A stretch of DNA of 64,000 nt from Actinospineispora acaciae DSM 45401 (GTDB lineage: Bacteria; Actinomycetota; Actinomycetes; Mycobacteriales; Pseudonocardiaceae). Below, in pieces: positions 33,200-41,247 of this stretch (its first letter is position 1; each line of letters begins with the position of its first letter). Location: the NCBI RefSeq assembly GCF_000620785.1, contig NZ_JIAI01000002.1, forward strand, positions 186,001 through 250,000. Reading direction: 5' to 3'. A model generated the notes under the pieces. That model did no database searches and was not told the origin of the DNA. It saw only the letters and a program-made list of their open reading frames with translations. Both the position numbers and the translations under genes were made by a program.

Positions 33200-33938
33200 C
33201 GGTGACCGCCGAACGGGGCCAGCCCCGCTCGCGCACCAGGTGGTCGCGCACCGCCTGGCAGGTCCGGGCCTCGCCGGCGACGTAGGCGACACCGGGCGTG
33301 GCCGGAAGGTCGAGGGCGGCCACGGCGGCGGGTAGCAACGGGGAGGACGCGGCCGGGGCGCCAGCCCGGTGGACCCGGCACACCCGGTGCGCGTCCGGAA
33401 GCGGCACCTCGTCGCGGGGCGAGTCGCTCTCCACGACGGCGTAAACGGGCTCGGAGGGCGGTACCGCGCTGATCAGGGGTACGAACGCGCACGATGCCGT
33501 CTCCTCGCCGACGAACAGGTGGTACGGCGCCGAGCGGACGGCGAGGTCGCCCTGCGGCCCCCAGAACGTCACCGGGTCGTTCACCCGGGCATTCCGCGCC
33601 CAGCTCAGGCCGATGCCGTCGGTTCCGTCGTACAGGTGCGCCCACAGCTCGAACGCCTGCTCGTCCGGGCAGTGCGCCACGACCGTGTAGGTGCGCAGCG
33701 TCTCCGCCGGGCGCAGCAGCCCGTACAGCGACAACGGGTCGTTGATCTGGATCCTGACGTGCTGGCCTGGCGTGTACCGCCATCCGGCCGCCGCCGGCGC
33801 CGTGATCCGGATGCGCCGCATGGCCGGGGTGACCATCCCGGTCTCGCTGACCGTCCCGGTCGCGAAGTGTTTCGCGAACGCGGAGCTCAGCGGCCTGAGC
33901 GACCTGCGTCCCCTCGGCACCGCCTGTTCGGTTGTCAT
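33156..33938 (-). CDS. Siderophore-interacting protein (ferric-siderophore reductase family)
   Basis: A 260-residue cytoplasmic flavoprotein of the ViuB/SIP family, which uses FAD and NAD(P)H to release iron from ferric siderophores. The FAD-binding barrel has WRYTPGQHVRIQIND and RTYTVVAHCPDE, typical of SIPs (RxYT). The C-terminal NAD(P)H part has SAPYHLFVGEETASCAFVPLI and VAYVAGEARTCQAVRDHLVRERGW. ATG 33938 follows GGGGAG. It is divergent from a TetR regulator with a perfect palindrome between; no siderophore uptake genes lie nearby. Confidence 0.9.
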   Translation of the reverse strand: MTTEQAVPRGRRSLRPLSSAFAKHFATGTVSETGMVTPAMRRIRITAPAAAGWRYTPGQHVRIQINDPLSLYGLLRPAETLRTYTVVAHCPDEQAFELWAHLYDGTDGIGLSWARNARVNDPVTFWGPQGDLAVRSAPYHLFVGEETASCAFVPLISAVPPSEPVYAVVESDSPRDEVPLPDAHRVCRVHRAGAPAASSPLLPAAVAALDLPATPGVAYVAGEARTCQAVRDHLVRERGWPRSAVTVKPFWTPGKRGLHH

Positions 33939-33961
33939 CGACTCCCCGCTCCTAGTGAGAA

Positions 33962-33980
33962 CCTCTAACTTAGTTAGAGG
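33962..33980. promoter_or_regulatory. TetR-type operator CCTCTAACT-T-AGTTAGAGG
   Basis: A perfect 19-base palindrome between the divergent SIP and TetR genes, 24 bases before the SIP start. A further TCTAAC half site follows at about 34000. Form and position fit a TetR repressor acting on both genes. Confidence 0.7.
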
Positions 33981-34040
33981 CACTAGTGAAACGGAGAGGG
34001 TCTAACATGTCAACCGGCCAGCGGGAGCTAAGGAGCGAAC

Positions 34041-34751
34041 GTGACGGGGACGACGAGCAGGCGAGCGCGCCTGCGGGAGGCCACGTTGTCGGACATTCGG
34101 GAGACCGCGCGCCGGCTGCTGGTCTCACAGGGCGCGGGCGCGGTGACCATCAACGGGGTGGCCAGGGAGATCGGGATGAGCGGCCCGGCGCTCTACCGCT
34201 ACTACGCCAGCCGCCAGGAGCTGGTCGACGCGGTCACCTCGGACTTCTTCCGGGAGCTGGCGTCCGCGATCGAGGCCGCCCGGCGGGCGCACGACGGCTC
34301 ACCGACCGGGCGCCGGGTGCTTGCCATGTGCCGGGCGCTGCGGCGCTGGGCGATCGACCATCCCGCCGAGTTCGGCTGGGTCTTCGCCAGCCCGCTCGCG
34401 GCCGGCGACCGGGGCTCGACGCGATACCGGGCCGGGCACGAGTTTGGCGAGCTGTTCGCCGAGCAGGTGGCGGCGCTGTGGGAGGAACGCCCGTTCCCGG
34501 TGCCGCGACCGGACGAGCTGCCCGCCTCGCTGTGGAACCAGCTGCGCGACTACGAGACCGAGCTGGACGGGCGGCTACCGACCGCCGCCCTCTACGTCTT
34601 CCTGACCTGCTGGATCCGGCTCTACGGGCTGCTGTGCATGGAGGTGCTGCACCAGCTGGACTTCGCCTTCACCGACCCGGAGCCGGTCTACGAACAATGC
34701 CTACGGGAGCTGTGTGCGATGTTCGGGATCGACTACGAGCCGCCGGCCTAG
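34041..34751 (+). CDS. TetR-family regulator
   Basis: A 236-residue regulator. The N-terminal helix-turn-helix (residues 15–62) is IRETARRLLVSQGAGAVTINGVAREIGMSGPALYRYYASRQELVDA. The C-terminal domain (about 90–230) matches the TetR_C_13/WHG-like form, with WAIDHPAEFGWVFASPL and WIRLYGLLCMEVLHQL. GTG 34041 is preceded by AAGGAG. It probably represses the divergent siderophore-interacting protein through the 33962 palindrome. The end just overlaps the convergent Pro-rich gene by four bases. Confidence 0.92.
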   Translation: MTGTTSRRARLREATLSDIRETARRLLVSQGAGAVTINGVAREIGMSGPALYRYYASRQELVDAVTSDFFRELASAIEAARRAHDGSPTGRRVLAMCRALRRWAIDHPAEFGWVFASPLAAGDRGSTRYRAGHEFGELFAEQVAALWEERPFPVPRPDELPASLWNQLRDYETELDGRLPTAALYVFLTCWIRLYGLLCMEVLHQLDFAFTDPEPVYEQCLRELCAMFGIDYEPPA

Positions 34752-35476
34752 CGCGACCACCGCAGCACGTCCTCCAGCGGGTTGGACAGCTCGCGCCTGG
34801 GCTGTTGCGGGGGCGGGAAGCCGAGGGAGTGCCGGGCCGGAGGTGCCTGGCCCCAGCCGTGGCCGTACGGCTCGCCCTGGCGGGGTACCGGCACGTCAGG
34901 TGTCCAGCTCGACGGCCATGACTGCCAGGACCGGGGGTCCGGAGCCGGCGGCGGGGGATGCTCGCGGGGCCGGGAGTCCCACACGGCGCCCGGTGCGGCG
35001 CGCGCGGGGGTCGGCGTGTCCCGCGCCGGCGCCGGGCCGCTCGGCCACCCACCCGAGAGCCCGTCGGCGTACGGGCGCCGGGGCGGCGGCATCGCCGGGA
35101 CCCGCTGGGCCGGCCAGGAGCCAGGCCCGCCGGGCGGCGGGTACGACCCGGCGGGCGGCCCCGTCGGTACGGGCGGTGCGGGCTGTGCGGGCGGGCCCCG
35201 CCGGATCCGGGGCGGCGGGATCGGGCCGCGGCGGTTCTGGTACCGGTTCTGGTACTGGTATTGGTACTGCGCCTGGTACTGGCCCTGGTACGGGGCCTGC
35301 GGCCACGGCGTGCGGTAGCCGTCCAGCCGGTCCGCCTGGATGGCGAGCTGGTACATCTCGCACGGCCATCGGGCTCCGTGGCAGTCGCGGCACTGGCCCG
35401 CGGGGTTCGCCACGTGATCACGTTGGATCCGCCGTCGCAGGTCAGGCATGCGAGCGAGCAGCTCGACCATCAGCAT
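34748..35476 (-). CDS. Proline/glutamine/tyrosine-rich protein with N-terminal Cys motif
   Basis: A 242-residue protein of unknown function. The first 55 residues form a compact conserved-looking unit, LLARMPDLRRRIQRDHVANPAG then CRDCHGARWPCEM, with a CxxC plus a third Cys that might bind metal. A YQ-rich repeat (about residues 65–82, GQYQAQYQYQYQNRYQNR) follows, then a long Pro-rich disordered tail. Similar N-terminal units occur in other Pseudonocardiaceae proteins. No signal peptide is visible, so it is likely cytoplasmic. Confidence 0.65.
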   Translation of the reverse strand: MLMVELLARMPDLRRRIQRDHVANPAGQCRDCHGARWPCEMYQLAIQADRLDGYRTPWPQAPYQGQYQAQYQYQYQNRYQNRRGPIPPPRIRRGPPAQPAPPVPTGPPAGSYPPPGGPGSWPAQRVPAMPPPRRPYADGLSGGWPSGPAPARDTPTPARAAPGAVWDSRPREHPPPPAPDPRSWQSWPSSWTPDVPVPRQGEPYGHGWGQAPPARHSLGFPPPQQPRRELSNPLEDVLRWSR

Positions 35477-35703
35477 CGTGGGTGTCGACCTTTCGCGCTA
35501 ACCAACGAGGCTCCGCCACGCATTGTGCTCGCGCGTTCTCCGGCGTCCGTTGGTGGGTTCTCGCTATAGCGGCCAATGATCCTGCTCAGACGGCGGATAT
35601 ACGACATTTCCAGGCTGGAGAACGAAAGGTTTCACCCTGTCGTGATCGGCTTCTCACTACACATGGTGACTGATATAGCGCGGATCGGGTGACGGGGTTG
35701 ACC

Positions 35704-36534
35704 TCAGCCGGCGGTGCCGGCCAGTCGCGCGAGCTCGTCCAGCTCGGCGAGCGTCTCCGACTCCGGGCGGGTGCGCAGCAGGAAGGTCACCCGCTCCACG
35801 CCGGCCTCGGCGTAGCCGGCCACCGTCTCGGGGTCGGGCCCGATGCCGAACACGGTGACCGGCACGTCGGTGCGGCCCCGCTCGGCCAGCCACTCCCGCA
35901 CCTGCACGATCCGCTCCGGCGGGGTGTGCGGGCGGGGCAGCCAGGCGTCGCCGTAGCGGGCCAGCCGGTCCAGCGCTGGCCCGGTCTCGCCGCCCACGTA
36001 GATCGGCGGGTGTGGGCGGCGCACCGGCTTGGGCCAGGAGAAGATCGGGTCGAAGTCGACGTGCTCGCCGTGGAACTCGGCCTGCTCGCGGGTCCAGATG
36101 AGCTTCAGCGCGGCCAGCCGCTCGTTCGTCAGCGCGCCCCGGGTGCGTGGGTCGGCGCCGTGGTTGCGCATCTCCTCCAGGTTCCAGCCGGTGCCGACGC
36201 CGAGCGCCGCGCGCCCGCCGGAGACCTGGTCCAGGCTGGCCACCTGCTTCGCCAGGTGGATCACGTCCCGCTGCGGGATCAGCGCGATGCCGGTGGCCAG
36301 CAGCAGCTCGGAGGTGGTGGCCGCGGCCGCGGTGAGCGCGACGAACGGGTCGAGCGTGCGGTAGTACCTGCGCGGCAGCTCGCCGCCGGCGGGGAACGGC
36401 GACTCCCGGCTGACCGGGATGTGGCTGTGCTCGGCCAGGAACAGCGAGTCGAACCCGCGTTCCTCCAGCGCGGCGCCGAGCCGGCCGGGGTGGATGCTCT
36501 CGTCGGTCACGAACGTCGCGATGCCATATTTCAC
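35704..36534 (-). CDS. LLM-class F420-dependent oxidoreductase
   Basis: A 276-residue luciferase-like TIM-barrel protein of the actinobacterial F420 group (TIGR03619-like). Characteristic segments are LEERGFDSLFLAEHSHIPVS, LLLATGIALIPQRDVIHLAKQVASLDQVSGGRAALGVGTGWNLEEMRNHG and PPIYVGGETGPALDRLARYGDAWLP. GTG 36534 matches the family N-terminus (VKYGIATFVTD); the longer reading to 36639 would overlap the divergent promoter. The substrate is unknown. Confidence 0.88.
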   Translation of the reverse strand: MKYGIATFVTDESIHPGRLGAALEERGFDSLFLAEHSHIPVSRESPFPAGGELPRRYYRTLDPFVALTAAAATTSELLLATGIALIPQRDVIHLAKQVASLDQVSGGRAALGVGTGWNLEEMRNHGADPRTRGALTNERLAALKLIWTREQAEFHGEHVDFDPIFSWPKPVRRPHPPIYVGGETGPALDRLARYGDAWLPRPHTPPERIVQVREWLAERGRTDVPVTVFGIGPDPETVAGYAEAGVERVTFLLRTRPESETLAELDELARLAGTAG

Positions 36535-36647
36535 GCTCCGACATAACCGGGCCGTCCCGGCGGCCATTCCCGGCGCCTCGATCGGGCGACCCCGGGACCC
36601 GGCAATTCGGTTGGCGCGGCGTCGGCCAACCGCTACCAACCAGTGCC

Positions 36648-37883
36648 ATGACCAACACGCTGCGGCTGCGCTCGCTCACCGACGAGGAACTCTCGGGCAT
36701 CTGGCCCCTGCTCGCGAACGCCTTCCTGATGGACTACACGCCGGAGGGCGCCACGCGGCGGCGGGACCTGGTCGAGCCGGAGCGCTACCTCGGCGTCTTC
36801 GACGAGCACCGGCAGATCGGCGGCGGGGCGATCCTGACCAAGAACATGACGCTGCCCGGGGTCGGGCCGACCCCGGTCGCGGCGGTCAGCTACGTCGGCG
36901 TCCGGCCGGACGAGCGTGGCCGGGGCGCGCTCACCGCCCTGATGCGCGCCCAGCTGGACGGGCTGCACGACGGCGGGCGCGAGCCGGTGGCGGCGCTGTG
37001 GGCGTCGATGGCGCCGCTGTACGGGCGGTTCGGGTACGGGCTCGCCTCCCGCAAGGCAGCCGCGACGGTGACCACGCCGGCGCCGTTCGTCCCGTCCGCG
37101 CCCCAGGGCGGTGTGGTCAAGTGGTTCGGCGCGGACGAGGTCGCCGAGACCCTGCGCGCGGTGCACGCCGCCGTCGCCGCCAGCCGGGTCGGCTGGGTGT
37201 CGCGGCCGAAGGTGGCCTGGCGGACCTGGCTGGCCGACGACGAGCGGGACCGGGGCGGCTGCTCCGCCTACCGGTACGCGGTGCACCGCCCGTCCGACGG
37301 CGGCGAGCCGGACGGCTACGCGGTGTTCCGGGCCAAGGAGGCCTGGCCGGAGTCCGGGCCGGACTATGAGCTGGAGATCCGCGAGCTGGTCGCGGCCACC
37401 GGCGCGGCGCACGCCGGGCTGTGGCGCTCGCTGCTGGACGTCGACCTGGTGGGTCGGGTGCGGCACAGCAACGTCGCGCTGGACGACCCGCTGCCGCTGC
37501 TGCTGCGCAACCCCCGGGTGCTCGGCGAGGTCAGCGACGCGCTGTGGGTGCGCCTGGTCGACCTGGACCGTGCGCTGGCCGCCCGCCGCTACGCCGCGCC
37601 CTGCGATGTCGTCCTGGAGGTGGCCGACCGCTTCTGCCCGTGGAACGCCGGCCGCTGGCGCCTCAAGACCGAGGCCGACGGCGGCGCGCACACCGAGCGC
37701 ACCTCCGCCCCCGCCGACCTGGAGTGCGACACCGCCGACCTGGCCGCCGCCTACCTCGGTGGCACCCGCCTGACCGCCCTGGCCGCCGCCGGCCGGGTCC
37801 GCGAACTGCGCCCCGGCGCGGTCGTGGCCGCCTCCCGCGCCCTGGCCACCGACACCGAACCCCACTGCCCGGAAATCTTCTAA
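36648..37883 (+). CDS. GNAT N-acetyltransferase of the Eis family
   Basis: A 411-residue protein with the Eis layout: N-terminal GNAT domain with VSYVGVRPDERGRGALTALMRAQL (acetyl-CoA loop, near residue 85), a second GNAT-like domain, and a C-terminal SCP2-like domain. The chain ends EPHCPEIF, the free C-terminal Phe carboxylate that serves as catalytic base in Eis. Tyr in LYGRFGYG near residue 127 is the usual proton donor. Eis enzymes acetylate amines such as aminoglycosides; the natural substrate here is not known. Confidence 0.9.
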   Translation: MTNTLRLRSLTDEELSGIWPLLANAFLMDYTPEGATRRRDLVEPERYLGVFDEHRQIGGGAILTKNMTLPGVGPTPVAAVSYVGVRPDERGRGALTALMRAQLDGLHDGGREPVAALWASMAPLYGRFGYGLASRKAAATVTTPAPFVPSAPQGGVVKWFGADEVAETLRAVHAAVAASRVGWVSRPKVAWRTWLADDERDRGGCSAYRYAVHRPSDGGEPDGYAVFRAKEAWPESGPDYELEIRELVAATGAAHAGLWRSLLDVDLVGRVRHSNVALDDPLPLLLRNPRVLGEVSDALWVRLVDLDRALAARRYAAPCDVVLEVADRFCPWNAGRWRLKTEADGGAHTERTSAPADLECDTADLAAAYLGGTRLTALAAAGRVRELRPGAVVAASRALATDTEPHCPEIF

Positions 37884-38251
37884 CCCACCGCCCGCGCCCC
37901 ACCCGCCCCCACCCGCCCGCGAGTCGGGCGTTTCAGCAGGGTGAGTCGCGGGTTTCGGCACACCGCCAGCGTGCTCAGCCCCCGTCCCGGGGCCATTCGC
38001 GCCGTCGCTGCTCGGCCACCCGGCGCATCGCGTCGGCCTCGGGCTCACCGCACCGACCATGGCCGCTGTCCGCGCCCGACCGTCGTGATCACACAGCTCG
38101 TTCGGCGCCGCGCCGCCGGTCCCGCCGAACGGGCTGTTTGATCTCCGTGTTGGTGCTACGGTGACGGTGCTGAACGCCCGTTGGCGTGCGGGGTATTCCG
38201 GGGTGCCGGTGCGTCCGGGGCGAAGGTTGCTCCGAAGAGTACGGAGGAAAG
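37884..38251. other. Non-coding region with GAGTCG repeat units
   Basis: About 368 bases without a gene. It begins with a C-rich run, then the GCGAGTCGGGCGT repeat pair (37919–37964). The final 30 bases carry the ribosome site GGAGGA (38243–38248) of the small secreted protein. No other structure is evident. Confidence 0.4.
37919..37964 (+). repeat. Tandem intergenic repeat, two units of about 22 bases
   Basis: Unit 1 is GCGAGTCGGGCGTTTCAGCA and unit 2 GTGAGTCGCGGGTTTCGGCA followed by CACC. The same unit recurs in inverse orientation at 40297–40363, after the MurJ-like gene. Confidence 0.6.
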
Positions 38252-38512
38252 ATGGCTGCCGGAACTGTCGCGAAACGCTGGGCCTCGGCCGTGGCCGCAC
38301 CGCTGCTCGTGCTAGCGGTCGGCACCGGGCTGGCGGTGACCGGCGCGCTAGCGAACGCGCCGAGTACCAGCACGCTGGCTCAGGGGAGCTGCTACCAGCC
38401 CCAGCCGAACCCCTCGACCTACACCCCGCCGGACTACGGCAACTGCGGTGGCGGTCCGTTCATCAAGCCGCAGGGCTGGCCGCAGCCGAAACCGAAGGAA
38501 GGCGCCAAGTAG
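38252..38512 (+). CDS. Small secreted protein of unknown function
   Basis: An 86-residue exported protein. Residues 1–35 form a Sec signal (KRWASAVAAPLLVLAVGTGLAVTGALANA) with probable cleavage after ALA or ANA. The mature part has two Cys (GSCYQPQPNP and YGNCGGG), which could form a disulfide, and ends in a Pro/Lys-rich tail. ATG 38252 follows GGAGGA by a few bases. It lies 190 bases upstream of the MurJ-like flippase on the same strand; any link is unproven. I recognise no family. Confidence 0.65.
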   Translation: MAAGTVAKRWASAVAAPLLVLAVGTGLAVTGALANAPSTSTLAQGSCYQPQPNPSTYTPPDYGNCGGGPFIKPQGWPQPKPKEGAK

Positions 38513-38702
38513 CGCCCGCTCGCCGAACGCGCTCTAGCCAGACGCCACCCGGTGTGGTGAAATGCGCGCAAAGAGGGGCCTATTTAGTCACTCATACAGG
38601 CTAGAGCTTCGGTTACTGAAGGCGTGTAGGACACCTACTGTAGTGGTTCTACAATCCGTTCGGTCCGTGTAAGCCGGTCACTTGCTGGAGGATCGACGAC
38701 GG

Positions 38703-40322
38703 ATGTCGGCACGGGCATCGATAACGGTGGCTGGCTGGACGGTGGTCAGCCGGGTCACCGGTCTGCTGCGTGTGCTGGTAGTGGGAGCGGTACTGGGTCC
38801 CACCTACTTCGCGAACGTGTTCCAGGCCGGATACCTACTACCGAACAACGTGTTCACGATCATGGCCGGCCCGGTGCTGGCCATGGTCGTGGTGCCCGCG
38901 CTGGTGCGGGCCATGGCGGCCGGGGGCGCCGACCGGGCCGTCGAGGTGTTCAGCCGGATAGCCGGCCGGCTGCTCGCGCTGGCCACGGCGTGCGCGCTGG
39001 CGCTGGCGCTGGCTTCTCCGCTGCTGGCCTGGACGCTGGTGGCCACGGTCCCGGAGTACGAGCGCGGCCGCGCCTGGGCGCTGTGCATCGTGCTGGTGCT
39101 GTTCGTGGCGCCGCAGGTGCTGCTCTACGCGATCGTCGCGCTGGGGGTGGCCGCGCAGCAGAGCCGGGGCCGGTTCGCGCTGGCGGCGGGCGCGCCCACG
39201 GTGGAGAGCCTGGGCACCATCGCCACGGTGCTGATCACGGCGTGGATCTTCGGCGGCGCCCACGAGGTGGACAAGGCGCCGATGGCGATGATGATCTGCC
39301 TGGGCATCGGCAACACCGCGTCGGTGCTGGTGCACACGGTGCTGCAGTTGTACGGCGCGGCGCGGGTCGGGCTGCTGGTCATGCCCAGCCGGGGATGGCG
39401 GCGCGACCAGGAGGTCCGTGACGCCCTCGGCCGGATCACCAAGTCGATCCCGATCGCGGCCTGCCCGGCGATGACGATCTACGGGTTGAACGTCTGCGCC
39501 GCCACGGTGCCCGGCGGCGTGATGATCGTCCAACTGTCCTACCAGGCGTTCTTCGCGCTGTCCTACGTCGGCGCCCGTGCCGTCGCGATGGCCGCGCTGC
39601 CCCGGTTGTCCGAGGCGGCGGTGGTGGGGGACGCGGCGCGGTTCGGCGCGGCGTGGCGCCAGGGCCTGCACTACGCGATGGTGGCCAGCCTGCTGCCGCT
39701 GTGCCTGCTCGCGGTGTTCGCGACCCCGACGGCCGACCTGCTCGCCAACGGGGAGCTGCGACAACCCGGGCTGATCGCCGAGCTGGCCGCCTGCCTGGTG
39801 GTGGTGGCGTTCGCCCAGCTCGCCGGCGGGATCCACGACTACGGCCGGCAGGCGCTGTTCTCCCGGCTGGACGACCGCGGGCCCCGTCTCGCCAGCATCG
39901 CCAGCCTGTCCACCGCCGTGGTCGTGGCCGCCCTGAGCACGGTGCTGCTGCCCGCGGAGGGCGGCAGGCTGCAGGGGCTGGTCGCGGCGATCCTGATCGG
40001 GGAGATAGCCGGCGCGGTGACGGTGCTGGTCAGGCTGCGCCGGGCGATCCTCCCGGAGGCGCTCACCGACCGGGCCTACACGATCGGCGCCACCGTCGCG
40101 ACGTTCGCCACGTTCCCGGTGATCGGGGCGTCCTACTGGCTGTTCAGCCTGGGCGGGCTGGAGCGGCACGAGGAGCTGATCCTGCTGCTGGGCTGCGGGG
40201 TGGTCTCGGTGGCGGCGTATGCGCTCGGCCTGCGGGTGACGAGCCGGGTGGGGCCTCGGGTGGCGACACCGACCCCGGCCGGCGTGCCCGGGTGTGCCGA
40301 GACGCGCGACACGGTGTGCTGA
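38703..40322 (+). CDS. MurJ/MviN-like lipid II flippase
   Basis: A 539-residue membrane protein with about 14 hydrophobic segments, of the MOP superfamily MviN/MurJ group that flips lipid-linked cell-wall precursors. The N-terminal VAGWTVVSRVTGLLRVLVVGAVLGPTYFANVFQAGYLLPNN is the family signature. ATG 38703 follows GGAGGA by ten bases. The last dozen residues (CAETRDTVC) are read from an intergenic repeat that also supplies the stop codon, so the original C-terminus was probably different. A second, essential murJ may exist elsewhere, as actinomycetes have several. Confidence 0.85.
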   Translation: MSARASITVAGWTVVSRVTGLLRVLVVGAVLGPTYFANVFQAGYLLPNNVFTIMAGPVLAMVVVPALVRAMAAGGADRAVEVFSRIAGRLLALATACALALALASPLLAWTLVATVPEYERGRAWALCIVLVLFVAPQVLLYAIVALGVAAQQSRGRFALAAGAPTVESLGTIATVLITAWIFGGAHEVDKAPMAMMICLGIGNTASVLVHTVLQLYGAARVGLLVMPSRGWRRDQEVRDALGRITKSIPIAACPAMTIYGLNVCAATVPGGVMIVQLSYQAFFALSYVGARAVAMAALPRLSEAAVVGDAARFGAAWRQGLHYAMVASLLPLCLLAVFATPTADLLANGELRQPGLIAELAACLVVVAFAQLAGGIHDYGRQALFSRLDDRGPRLASIASLSTAVVVAALSTVLLPAEGGRLQGLVAAILIGEIAGAVTVLVRLRRAILPEALTDRAYTIGATVATFATFPVIGASYWLFSLGGLERHEELILLLGCGVVSVAAYALGLRVTSRVGPRVATPTPAGVPGCAETRDTVC

Positions 40323-40363
40323 GACGCCCGACTCGCGCTGACAAAAACCCCGACTCGCGGGGG
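40297..40363 (-). repeat. Tandem intergenic repeat, three units, overlapping the flippase 3' end
   Basis: On the minus strand it reads CGCGAGTCGGGGTTTTTGTC, then GCGAGTCGGGCGTCTCAGCA plus CACC, then GTGTCGCGCGTCTCGGCA plus CACC. The units match those at 37919–37964. The leftmost units encode the end of the MurJ-like protein. Confidence 0.6.
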
Positions 40364-40365
40364 GG

Positions 40366-41247
40366 TTAGCGCGCGCGGGGGGCAGCGATCACGGGGACGG
40401 GGGCGTTGCGGACGATCTTGGAGGCGCGCGAGCCGAGGAAGACGCGGGCCAGGGGGCCGTCCGAGCTGGAGCCGACCAGGAGGATGTCGCCGTCGGCCCA
40501 GCCGATGTCGGCCACGGCCTCGTACCAGTCGCGGCCGTGGCCTATCGCGGTCTCTCGGGTTCGCGGTGGTGACGGGAGGGCGGCGATACGGTCCAGGACG
40601 GCGTGTTGGGCGCGTTCGATGTCCTCCGTCCACTCGGCGACCACCGCCGCCTCGGCCCGGCCGCCCACGCCGGCGGTGAGCATCGTCCCGGGGCGGACCG
40701 CGAACGAGGCCACCCGCAGGCCCGCGCCGGCGCGGGCGGCCGTCCGCGCCGCCGAGGCCACCAGCTCCTCGGAGCCCTCGCCGGGGCCGTAGGCCGCCGT
40801 GACCCTGGTGAGCACCCCGTCCGGCCGGCAGCGGAACCCGCGCGGGGCCAGCGCGACCGGGATCGGCGAGCTGTGCAGCACCCGCTCGGCCACGCCGCCC
40901 AGCGACACCCGCCCGAGCGGGCCGGCCGGCGACGAGCCGAGCACGAGCATGCTCGCGCCGTGCCGCTCGGCGACCTCCAGCAGCCCGGCCGGGGTGGAGC
41001 GCGCCTTGGACACCACGGTGGTCGCGGGCAGGCGCGCGGTGCCCAGCGCGGCGTCCAGCGCCTCCCGTGCGCCGCGCTCCACGTCAGCCTGGTACTCCGC
41101 GTCCACGCGCGCGAAACCGGGCGGCCACGGGGCCGGGACCACCGAGCAGATCACCAGGTCGTCGCCGGTGGAGCGGGCGAGCAGGGCGGCCAGCTGCAGC
41201 ACGGACTTGGCCCGCCCTTCGCGGGGCAGCCCGACGACGAGGGTCAC
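40366..41247 (-). CDS. Universal stress protein with two USP domains
   Basis: A 293-residue cytoplasmic protein with two UspA folds (about 1–140 and 150–290). The ATP-loop pattern G-2x-G-9x-G(S/T) appears as LVLGSSPAGPLGRVSLGGVAERVLHSSPIPV in the first and LLVGSSSDGPLARVFLGSRASKIVRNAPVPVI in the second. The GTG start overlaps the permease stop (GTGA). In M. tuberculosis, Rv2319c, a USP-family gene, sits in the same place beside rocE, so the link with arginine/ornithine metabolism is old. Confidence 0.9.
   Translation of the reverse strand: MTLVVGLPREGRAKSVLQLAALLARSTGDDLVICSVVPAPWPPGFARVDAEYQADVERGAREALDAALGTARLPATTVVSKARSTPAGLLEVAERHGASMLVLGSSPAGPLGRVSLGGVAERVLHSSPIPVALAPRGFRCRPDGVLTRVTAAYGPGEGSEELVASAARTAARAGAGLRVASFAVRPGTMLTAGVGGRAEAAVVAEWTEDIERAQHAVLDRIAALPSPPRTRETAIGHGRDWYEAVADIGWADGDILLVGSSSDGPLARVFLGSRASKIVRNAPVPVIAAPRAR

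Noticed and set aside
38682..38702. Earlier TTG start for the MurJ-like flippase
   Set aside because: The ribosome site GGAGGA lies after it and is correctly spaced for ATG 38703.
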